A DNA stretch of 64,000 bases, taken from a virus. Shown here piece after piece: positions 57,280-64,000 of the stretch. The notes under the pieces were generated by a model. It was not told the DNA's origin and did no database searches. It was given only the letters and a program-made list of their open reading frames with translations. The translations under genes were made by a program, and so were the position numbers. The stretch's first letter is position 1, and each line of letters opens with the position of its first letter. The DNA lies in the IMG/VR virus record IMGVR_UViG_3300044707_000932, positions 35,073 through 99,072 of that record; one strand, given 5' to 3'.

Positions 57280-57977
57280 TTTAATTGATATAATTTTTTT
57301 ATTACTTCTATTAATTGAGTTACATCTTTTTCACAATATTTGACAATACCTTCGATATCATTTTTCACCCAAAACGCCTGATGAACTTTATTTCCTGTAA
57401 CCTCCATATTTTTTGAAGATTCAACACCTAAACATACACACATCAATTCTAAAGATGCGAATTGACCATATCCACCGTATTGCCATAAATCTTTAGTATC
57501 GAGAGCTTTAACTTCCCAAGGTTTAACATCATGACCCGGTAATAGTTTTGGAGGAAGTAGTCCATTTATTATCATTCTTTTAGCTAACGTAGGGATATCA
57601 AAACCTCTAACATTGTGTCCACATAAATAAAAACCTAACTCTCCAGACCTATACAATAATTTTTGAACATCGGTTAAAAGTTTTTTTTCGTCGTTACTAT
57701 GGAACGATTGTATTTTTATTTGACCCCCATCTAAAACAAACGCTGCGCTAACACAAACAATTTTCAAAAATTCAGGGACCAAAGCCGCTCTGTTAACAAA
57801 AAGTTGCTCCACAGGTGTTTCTGATTCCTCGGGAAATCTTTTTCTTAAATTGTCTTGTATGTGTTCAAATTGAAAAGATAACTCAGGTTTGTTTTTTTTA
57901 AAACTCTCCCAATCAGGTTCACAACCAACTGTTTCGATATCAAGGAATAACAATCTGTTTATAGGGAGATTAATCAT
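57276..57977 (-). CDS. PolB-type 3'-5' exonuclease
   Basis: 233 aa. DEDD motifs: FLDIETVG (Exo I, 10-17), CGHNVRGFDIPTLAKRM (Exo II), and YCEKDVTQLIEVI (Exo III, DEDDy type). Matches the stand-alone exonuclease family related to the proofreading domain of PolB. It may proofread or process DNA ends. It is oddly placed in the glycan operon, overlapping the glycosyltransferase upstream. Confidence 0.88.
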   Translation of the reverse strand: MINLPINRLLFLDIETVGCEPDWESFKKNKPELSFQFEHIQDNLRKRFPEESETPVEQLFVNRAALVPEFLKIVCVSAAFVLDGGQIKIQSFHSNDEKKLLTDVQKLLYRSGELGFYLCGHNVRGFDIPTLAKRMIINGLLPPKLLPGHDVKPWEVKALDTKDLWQYGGYGQFASLELMCVCLGVESSKNMEVTGNKVHQAFWVKNDIEGIVKYCEKDVTQLIEVIKKLYQLK

Positions 57978-59185
57978 AAAATTGATTTATAAAATTCAGC
58001 TCTCGATTTTGTAACGGTATTCAAATCATACTTATCTTTGACTGTTTCGTATAGTCTTTCACCCATATCTTTAGCCATATTCGGATTACTGAGTAACTTC
58101 TCAATAAACTTAGCCCAATCAGAATGATTTCTATTTTCGTTTACCAATAAAGCATTACCATCGACAAATTTACCATTTTCTAAACAATGTTTCAAATCTA
58201 ATGTATATGGTCCAATATCACTGGCAATTATTGCTTTTTTATAAAATCCAGCTTCAATAACTTTCAGTTGTGATTTTACTCTGTTGAAAATTACATTTTT
58301 GATTGGTGCCAAAGATACATCAAATTTAGAATAGTTCTTAGCATATGTTTGAATTGGTTTTGTCCAAACACGAACATATGATTCGTTTACTTCGTTGGGG
58401 TATACCTCTTGGTTATAATTCAGAAGATATTTTTTATATTCTTCGGAGACGATTGAGTATTTTTGGGTGAAGATTTCTTCGTATCGGGCCCAAACAGTTT
58501 CACTTGGTAAGATGTTTCTTTTTTTGTGTTCTCCTGTTTGTTGATTTATTTCTGTAATGGTACCTCTTGTGTCAAAACCACAAAGAACAAACTGTAAATT
58601 ATCCATCTTGGAACCCAATTTACTAAACGATTGGTCCAACAATTGTATATCGTGTAAGTGCGAGGAACCTCCTAACCAACCAACTCTTAGTCTGTCAGAT
58701 TGTGAGGTTGGTTCGTTAAATTGAGCTTCTTTAGGATTAATTGCGTTAGGAAAAATATAAACGTTCTTATTTAATTTTTTTATTTCATCAGCAAAAATAG
58801 ATGTTGTTGTAGTAACATACTCTGAAGCTCTTAGATTCGAAGTAATCTTTTCATCAATTTTATTGAACTTGATGATATCATGAATTGGGTGTTCTTTTCC
58901 TGGCATCCAATAATCATCGATATCACAAACAGTTTTAATTCCCATATTTTTCAATTGGTGAATTAATTGATTGGCTCTGTCAAAATCAGGACCTAAACTT
59001 CTGTGAAATGAAACGATTTGATATTTTTTATAAAATTCTAAATTGTCATATGGAACATCATAGACGATGTCTATGTAAAAATCATCACCATAAAGTGATT
59101 GAAGAAAAACGTGAGGGTCTAAGGACCTGAATTTACCAACACCTGTTCTGTCAGATGGGACAACTAATAAATTAATTTTGGACAT
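57974..59185 (-). CDS. GT4-like glycosyltransferase
   Basis: 403 aa. The N-terminal domain starts NLLVVPSDRTGVGKFRS; VCDIDDYWMPGKEHP and FPNAINPKEAQF are usual in phage GT4-type enzymes. The donor half has RVGWLGGSSHLHDIQLL and LKVIEAGFYKKAIIASDIGPY. Retaining GT-B fold. It is the first glycosyltransferase of the minus-strand run. Confidence 0.82.
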   Translation of the reverse strand: MSKINLLVVPSDRTGVGKFRSLDPHVFLQSLYGDDFYIDIVYDVPYDNLEFYKKYQIVSFHRSLGPDFDRANQLIHQLKNMGIKTVCDIDDYWMPGKEHPIHDIIKFNKIDEKITSNLRASEYVTTTTSIFADEIKKLNKNVYIFPNAINPKEAQFNEPTSQSDRLRVGWLGGSSHLHDIQLLDQSFSKLGSKMDNLQFVLCGFDTRGTITEINQQTGEHKKRNILPSETVWARYEEIFTQKYSIVSEEYKKYLLNYNQEVYPNEVNESYVRVWTKPIQTYAKNYSKFDVSLAPIKNVIFNRVKSQLKVIEAGFYKKAIIASDIGPYTLDLKHCLENGKFVDGNALLVNENRNHSDWAKFIEKLLSNPNMAKDMGERLYETVKDKYDLNTVTKSRAEFYKSIL

Positions 59186-59236
59186 AATTTTGATATATTT
59201 CCAAAATATAACTCTTTAGTCGGAATAAAAAAAGCT

Positions 59237-59848
59237 TTAGCTCAACTTTTTGATTTTAGTAACCTTACCTTCGAAAAGATGTTTACCTACTCTGAAACTG
59301 AACGTTTCGTTAGATTTTTCAGTACTTTCTACAATAACACCGTTTTCACGTAGAATATTCTCAACAGCTTCATTTACAATTTCTTTTATGATGTTGTAGT
59401 CTATGGTTTGGTTGTTACTTACAGGTGATTTAGTTTTTGTTGGTTTGGCGGATTCAGGAATATAATTGTTTGTCTGACCCTTCATAAGTCTCGACGCTTT
59501 TTCAATCAAGTCATCGGAAATGGTCATTTGTTGTTGTTGAGGTTGTGATATAGGATGTTCTATCATCAATTTTTTTATCTCATCGGGTAGTTTAGACTTT
59601 TGGATTGCCTCTAAAGTTGGTACACCAACAGGTTTAGTATTTTCTCTTGGTGAACTCATAAGAGGACTAGCTGAGTTTGGTTGCTCGGATAAAAACTCTG
59701 ATGGAATGTTATATTTTGCTTGTGGGAGGTCGAAAGACTGTATCTCAGGGCTTTGGTTTGTAGAAGGTGACGCAGTACCTCTCTGTATACCATTATGTTT
59801 ATCCATAATTTGTTTAGAAATCATTAGTTTTTGTAAAAGTTGGTCCAT
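59237..59848 (-). CDS. hypothetical protein, 203 aa
   Basis: Mostly Pro/Ser/Gln-rich and probably disordered. The C-terminal 55 residues are helix plus strand (INEAVENILRENGVIVE-like; FSFRVGKHLFEGKVTKIKKL). The ending resembles a short domain seen at C-termini of phage head or tail assembly proteins. Not identified. Confidence 0.6.
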   Translation of the reverse strand: MDQLLQKLMISKQIMDKHNGIQRGTASPSTNQSPEIQSFDLPQAKYNIPSEFLSEQPNSASPLMSSPRENTKPVGVPTLEAIQKSKLPDEIKKLMIEHPISQPQQQQMTISDDLIEKASRLMKGQTNNYIPESAKPTKTKSPVSNNQTIDYNIIKEIVNEAVENILRENGVIVESTEKSNETFSFRVGKHLFEGKVTKIKKLS

Positions 59849-59851
59849 AAA

Positions 59852-60232
59852 TCAGAATTTTGAATTAATAATAATTGAAACCATAGATTTGTCACCATTA
59901 ATATTATATCCTGGTTTCATTTGAGTGAAGACTTCTCCTGTAGGTTTAATAGATGCTATCTTGTTAATATTGAATAAACGCCATCCGGGTAATGGTTGTT
60001 CACCCTTGTATGCTGTGTGTGAAGCACCCTCATTATCCCAAGCTCTTAATACTGTATTTCCAGCCGTACTAACACCCAAACATACAGGTTCGATTTCTCG
60101 CAAACCTCTACCACCTGGTTCATCGCCCTCATAATAGATTATACATATCTTTTTATTTTTTATACAATCTATTAAATCCTCTCGACCGGCAATTTCAGTA
60201 ATTAACTCTTTAAGTATGTTTTTTAGTTTCAT
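59852..60232 (-). CDS. WYL-like small barrel protein, 126 aa
   Basis: The leader MKLKNILKELITEIAG has (L)KE and (L)ITE signatures. The core resembles WYL/SH3-like ligand-binding barrels: KKICIIYYEGDEPGGRGLRE, EPVCLGVSTAGNTVLRAWD and GWRLFNINKIASI. There is no DNA-binding domain. WYL domains bind nucleotides or nucleic acids. It overlaps the next upstream gene by 4 nt. Confidence 0.65.
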   Translation of the reverse strand: MKLKNILKELITEIAGREDLIDCIKNKKICIIYYEGDEPGGRGLREIEPVCLGVSTAGNTVLRAWDNEGASHTAYKGEQPLPGWRLFNINKIASIKPTGEVFTQMKPGYNINGDKSMVSIIINSKF

Positions 60233-60534
60233 ACTGTTGGTATCGGGAAGTTTGGATATTTCCTATCTATATTGAATTTATTGATGACAATTTCTCTTCT
60301 TCTTTCTGTAACATCCTCAATTGTACCGGCAGCACTATTGTAGACATCAAGAAAAACTCCCGTACCTCTTCCCAGACTGTCGCCGTCGGCTAACGCATCT
60401 TGGTTAGTCGCTGAGTATGGATTACCCACTCCGTTATAGTCATTACGTGGAATTAATCTAGACCTTTCTTGGTCGGCAATCGCCGTCAGTGCGTTTGGTA
60501 TATTTTGTGATAAATCAACAGGTAATTGTTCCAT
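60229..60534 (-). CDS. hypothetical protein, 101 aa
   Basis: A small soluble protein rich in Asn, Asp and Gly (YNGVGNPYSATNQDALADGD) with a C-terminal IVINKFNIDRKYPNFP segment. No family was recognised. Operon context: late minus-strand run, overlapping the WYL-like gene. Confidence 0.6.
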   Translation of the reverse strand: MEQLPVDLSQNIPNALTAIADQERSRLIPRNDYNGVGNPYSATNQDALADGDSLGRGTGVFLDVYNSAAGTIEDVTERRREIVINKFNIDRKYPNFPIPTV

Positions 60535-60538
60535 AGTT

Positions 60539-61006
60539 TTATTTTTTTGATATTAATTGGTTTATTCTTTTTAAGGCTTCCGTAACCGCGGTATCATACT
60601 TTTGTAGAGTAGATTTATGTTTCTGCGATGGTCTTACATTTGTGAAATCTTTTTTCTCATGTGGTTTTATAAATTGATTAGACATTCCTGTTTCCATCTT
60701 ATTTCTTTTTGTAATGTGTAACCCATCTCTCATTCTTCTCAAAGTATCTTCAACCCAGTTTTTCATTTCAAAACCTCCGTTGAGAATGAATTCTTTATCT
60801 TTTTGATTTCCTTTGAAATTATCAAAAAAGTTTTTGATTCTTTTCAATTGTTTATAGGTAATAAAATTTTTATTCTGAAGTTCTTGGTTTCTTTTATAAC
60901 CTTCAGACCTTTTATCTTTATCCTTCATTTTGAGAAATGAAATCTTAAGATGTTTTCTCAAATGGTCGGGTAACTCAACTTCACTATCGTATAAATCTTT
61001 ATTCAC
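60539..61006 (-). CDS. hypothetical basic protein, 155 aa
   Basis: Highly basic, mostly helical (LRKHLKISFLKMKDKDKRSEG; AVTEALKRINQLISK) with a central KNWVEDTLRRMRDGLHITKRNK. It overlaps its upstream neighbour by 8 nt. Possibly nucleic-acid-binding; not recognised. Confidence 0.6.
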   Translation of the reverse strand: MNKDLYDSEVELPDHLRKHLKISFLKMKDKDKRSEGYKRNQELQNKNFITYKQLKRIKNFFDNFKGNQKDKEFILNGGFEMKNWVEDTLRRMRDGLHITKRNKMETGMSNQFIKPHEKKDFTNVRPSQKHKSTLQKYDTAVTEALKRINQLISKK

Positions 61007-61829
61007 TCTTCAACATTTTTAGGATGTCCTTTTTTGTAAGACCACCATCCTCAGCTTTTTTTATAATTTTATTGATTTGTTTTTTTATCAAATTATTAAA
61101 ATCTTTGGTTTTGTTTTTCACATCTCTCAAATCAGAATCGAACTTTCTTTTACCAATTTCTGAGTTGTCTCTGTTCTTGTTTTTCATTAACATATCCTCA
61201 ACCATCTTTATAGCTTTTTGTTTTTGAATTTCACTTATTGTGATTTTCAATTGAGCACCTTTTTTTGGTTTTTTTGACTTAAACGGGTTTTTACCCTGTT
61301 GTCTTACTCTTTCTTCAGCGTCAGAGGGTTCTAAGTCCAAATTATTGATAAAAAATTTGTATGCTTTTGGACCTGTCATTCCTGATGTCTCCGCGTAACC
61401 AAAAGCATTGGACATGTCAACTTCTTTAACCTCTTCAACCGATTCACCATAATAAGTTCTATATCCTCGAGCAATTGGGTCGTTTGTAATTCTTGCGGCT
61501 GCTACAGTTTGGTCCATAGTTTTTTTCGGGTGTAAACGTGGGTCCAAGATTGGAATTTTTGAATTCGACATTGCCCCATCCGTATTTACAAGTTCCTCGA
61601 TTTCCCCTTTAACGTCTTTGGTTGTTTTTGCCTTTTTTGATTTCAAAATTTTTTCCAATTTATTTTTCAATTGTTTTAATTTTGATTTAGGTATTTTAAC
61701 CATCTCATCTTTTTTCTTTGCTTCCGTCAAAGAATTCTCTACAGAGAAATATAAATGATACTCTTTCCCCTTATCACGTAAGAAAAAATAATAAGGGTGA
61801 GAATAAAATTCAGTATCTATGTTAATCAT
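60999..61829 (-). CDS. hypothetical Lys-rich protein, 276 aa
   Basis: Start placed at ATG 61829, because the frame upstream to 61904 would cross the divergent fibre gene's start. It opens with MINIDTEFYSHPYYFFLRDKG, has a helical KLKQLKNKLEKILKSKKAK stretch, and a middle domain (SNAFGYAETSGMTGPKAYK, LDLEPSDAEERVRQ). The end is helical and basic. Phage structural or DNA-binding protein; unidentified. Confidence 0.6.
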   Translation of the reverse strand: MINIDTEFYSHPYYFFLRDKGKEYHLYFSVENSLTEAKKKDEMVKIPKSKLKQLKNKLEKILKSKKAKTTKDVKGEIEELVNTDGAMSNSKIPILDPRLHPKKTMDQTVAAARITNDPIARGYRTYYGESVEEVKEVDMSNAFGYAETSGMTGPKAYKFFINNLDLEPSDAEERVRQQGKNPFKSKKPKKGAQLKITISEIQKQKAIKMVEDMLMKNKNRDNSEIGKRKFDSDLRDVKNKTKDFNNLIKKQINKIIKKAEDGGLTKKDILKMLKSE

Positions 61830-61864
61830 GTTTCTTTTTAATCTATAAATACTCGCAGATAAGG

Positions 61865-61872
61865 TATTTATC
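61865..61872 (+). promoter_or_regulatory. TATTTATC box upstream of the giant fibre gene
   Basis: It ends 8 nt before ATG 61881 and lies in the divergent region with the 276-aa gene. Confidence 0.5.
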
Positions 61873-61880
61873 ATTAGTTT

Positions 61881-64000
61881 ATGTCTTATCAAAACATCAA
61901 TCAATATAATTATAGAAGACTCGGTCTGATATTCCTTAACGAAATCACTGACTTATGCTTGGCTTCCGACGAGAAAAGCTACGACCAAGAGGTGATTTTT
62001 TCCCCGTTATTAATTGGAGAAGATGATGGTAATAGGATGCCATTCAGGTTCGACTTCAATTCCACAGGAACAACACTCTGTCAATTTTCTCCTTGTAATT
62101 TTGATAATGATGTAATCGTCTCAGAAAATTATTGGAACCCAACAGATACTGACCCAAATTATTGTCCTATTGTAACTGAATTATGTAATGTTGGTTTAAC
62201 AGGGATTGATAATGGATTGGTGAAAAGAATGTCAGGGGAAACCATAGAAATTACAACTGGTTTATACACTAATCTATCTGACAAATTTAGTAGATACAAA
62301 TATGATAGGAGAATGAAAATGCATCCTATTACTGGGTTTACAACCTCATCAAACAGACTTTGGGATGATGGTTCCTATGACTATAATTTAGGTTGGGACA
62401 CTTATAATGATGCCGTTGGGTACTTCGCAAAACTTAATGGAGGATTTTTCCAAGGGTTTTATAAAATTCCTGGTTATGACTATCAAATTTTTCCTCAGAG
62501 GGTTAGTTTAGGTTGGACAGCAGAATTCATGTTGAGATATAGGTGGTCAGGGGATACCTCAGTTGGACTAAATGCTAGATATCCAAATAATAAAGGTACG
62601 TTCTTTTACATGGGAGCCCGAGCAGAAAACAAGTTTTACCATTATGCGGATGGACATCCCGTTCAAGACACAGGTTACACAAGAGTAACCTCAGGTCTCA
62701 CATGTATGCATACATGTGAATGTTTGTTGACAGGACTAACCGCCGAACATTCGTGTTATCAAGTGTATCAACCATCAGGTGGCACCTTATCGAATTGTTC
62801 TTGTTGTGGTCCTTGTCAATGTACGTCATATGCGGAATTTCCTGAGACAGACCCACTCTATGACGGGGTTTCAAATGCTTTATCACTGAGATTGAGTGGC
62901 GATACAGGTAATCCAAGATTATGTGTTAAAACATATCGAATTACAGGTGCTTGTGAAACCACTGGTGTATGTTCTACCGGTCTTACGTATGTTACAGGAA
63001 CAACAGTTTCCGAATGGTGTTCTACGAGAGGTATATTCGACGATTGTAAAAATACAACTTATATTGATTTGGAGCATTGGGTTCAAATTGATGCTGTTTT
63101 TCAAAGATATGAATGGTTTGATACTTGCGACTTGTATGACAAGGGTGGGCTTGGTTTAATTGTTGAAGACGTTTATACTGCCACTTCCGCGAACAACTCA
63201 GTAAATTTAGTTCTCCCACCTATAACCCATGAAAAAGATTATGACCCAGCGACCACCGAGATTGTTACTTTTAACGATAATTGGACATTAGAAGAAAAAT
63301 ATAGATTAGGAACTATGAAGTTCTACGTAAACGGTAGACTCTTTATGGTGGCGGAGAATTTTGAAGAGATTATACCAAGATTGTTGAATACTCCAAAGGA
63401 AAAACAAGTTGGTGTTAGCTATAACATTTCTTTGGGTGGTGGTACGCAAGGATTACATGATAACTTAACTTTTTCGGGTGGTTGTCCTGCTGAAATTGAT
63501 GACATTGTTTATCAACAAGACCCTGAATGTTTGACAACTGAGACATTGAATAACACAATTTACTCAGGTCTAACAACCCATATAAGATTGGAGGAGATAT
63601 TCGGTGGAAGTATGATTGGAGACATCAGTGCTTTCAGGATGTATACTGAACCTCTCAATGCGGGACAAATAGGTCATAATTTCCGGATTTTGAAAAACAA
63701 ATATAATTTGTTGGACCCTTCATGTCCTGATTGTTTTGTGATTATTTTACCTACTCCGACTCCAACACAAACTTCTACTCCAACCGAAACCCCAACAAAC
63801 ACACCTACACCAAGTGAAACTCCTACGCAGACGCCAACTGAGACACCTACAGAAACTCCAACAAACACACCTACAGAAACTCCAACAAACACACCTTCAG
63901 AAACTCCAACAAACACACCTTCAGAAACTCCAACAAACACACCAACACAAACGGAAACGCCTACCAACACACCTTCAGAAACACCAACAAACACACCAAC
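61881..64000 (+). CDS. large Cys-rich, PT-repeat tail fibre/adhesin (partial)
   Basis: Open from ATG 61881 to the window edge with no stop (more than 706 codons). The N-terminal 270 residues are Tyr/Asp/Gly-rich, with [11 protein letters not shown] and [14 protein letters not shown] Cys cluster sits at about 273-320 ([20 protein letters not shown]). Then come LamG-like sheet segments ([32 protein letters not shown]) up to about 610. From about residue 622 a PT repeat begins ([19 protein letters not shown]) and continues off the edge. It is probably a receptor-binding or adhesive fibre with a glycosylatable stalk, related in design to the protein at 21377. Confidence 0.85.
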   Translation, partial: MSYQNINQYNYRRLGLIFLNEITDLCLASDEKSYDQEVIFSPLLIGEDDGNRMPFRFDFNSTGTTLCQFSPCNFDNDVIVSENYWNPTDTDPNYCPIVTELCNVGLTGIDNGLVKRMSGETIEITTGLYTNLSDKFSRYKYDRRMKMHPITGFTTSSNRLWDDGSYDYNLGWDTYNDAVGYFAKLNGGFFQGFYKIPGYDYQIFPQRVSLGWTAEFMLRYRWSGDTSVGLNARYPNNKGTFFYMGARAENKFYHYADGHPVQDTGYTRVTSGLTCMHTCECLLTGLTAEHSCYQVYQPSGGTLSNCSCCGPCQCTSYAEFPETDPLYDGVSNALSLRLSGDTGNPRLCVKTYRITGACETTGVCSTGLTYVTGTTVSEWCSTRGIFDDCKNTTYIDLEHWVQIDAVFQRYEWFDTCDLYDKGGLGLIVEDVYTATSANNSVNLVLPPITHEKDYDPATTEIVTFNDNWTLEEKYRLGTMKFYVNGRLFMVAENFEEIIPRLLNTPKEKQVGVSYNISLGGGTQGLHDNLTFSGGCPAEIDDIVYQQDPECLTTETLNNTIYSGLTTHIRLEEIFGGSMIGDISAFRMYTEPLNAGQIGHNFRILKNKYNLLDPSCPDCFVIILPTPTPTQTSTPTETPTNTPTPSETPTQTPTETPTETPTNTPTETPTNTPSETPTNTPSETPTNTPTQTETPTNTPSETPTNTP
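63748..64000 (+). repeat. PT(E/N/Q)-coding repeat, continuing past the window
   Basis: Units ACTCCAACAAACACACCT and TCAGAAACTCCAACAAAC alternate at least six times and code for ETPTNTPS-type repeats. The repeat continues off the right edge. The antisense frame ([10 protein letters not shown]) is only a shadow. Confidence 0.85.

Noticed and set aside
62698-63219. Several 60-90-codon frames on both strands
   Set aside because: They lie inside the continuous plus-strand fibre frame starting at 61881.
63674-63994. 106-codon minus-strand frame with [10 protein letters not shown] repeats
   Set aside because: Antisense shadow of the PT repeat at the end of the fibre gene, which is open in the plus frame throughout.

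Overview
The window is part of the genome of a large tailed phage with a T4-type (myovirus) head, and its host is very probably a member of the Bacteroidota. The phage call rests on an ordered head module: large terminase (26036), portal (27835), gp21-type prohead protease (31134), acidic scaffold (32161) and gp23-type major capsid protein (33911). It is followed by a baseplate hub gene and a gp55-type late sigma factor. The host call rests on the general lack of Shine-Dalgarno sequences, TTTG-N19-TAnnTTTG promoters in front of several genes, a Bacteroidota-type bS21, a SusC/Oar-like TonB-dependent receptor, and DUF4494/DUF6165-like proteins. Genome size cannot be read from the window; the cargo (eight tRNAs, tmRNA, bS21, Clp, Hsp20, PhoH, many glycosyltransferases) is typical of jumbo phages.

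Layout. 1-2.9 kb: tRNA array (Cys, His, Ile, Trp, Met/Ile, Gln, Ser) interleaved with small genes, including a HAD-type phosphatase and a PQ-loop membrane protein that overlaps tRNA-Ser. 3-14.2 kb, mostly minus strand: accessory cargo, including a two-domain peptidoglycan hydrolase, small membrane proteins (DoxX, PspC plus a coupled 46-aa protein, an SMR/DMT-like protein), secreted proteins, an 1101-aa TonB-dependent receptor, a small outer-membrane barrel and a Cys-cluster protein. 14.2-14.6 kb: a complete tmRNA gene. 14.7-21.3 kb: M20 peptidase, zincin peptidase, divergent ClpC-like unfoldase and Hsp20, KTSC protein, nucleotidyltransferase. 21.4-35.7 kb, plus strand: mucin-like fibre and head genes, with bS21 encoded antisense between portal and protease. 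35.8-43.5 kb, minus strand: baseplate/tail genes. 43.5-61.8 kb, minus strand: late sigma factor, PhoH, dUTPase, 3'-5' exonuclease and a long run of glycosyltransferases, sugar epimerases and methyltransferases. 61.9 kb to the end, plus strand: a large Cys-rich, PT-repeat fibre gene that runs off the window.

How it fits together. Two promoter types are visible. A host-like type serves the tmRNA and a few others. A second sense-strand box, TATTTAT(A/T/C), lies 3-29 nt upstream of more than 20 start codons and often directly follows a terminator hairpin, leaving no room for an upstream element. It is a good candidate for the promoter read by the gp55-type sigma factor. Several non-structural proteins start with a short amphipathic leader ending in (L/I)xE, the cleavage signature of T4-type prohead proteases; they may be packaged and injected with the DNA. 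The glycan genes probably decorate virion surface proteins or remodel host glycans, and the two Pro/Thr-repeat fibres are obvious candidate substrates. tmRNA, bS21, Clp and Hsp20 suggest that the phage adjusts host translation and protein quality control.
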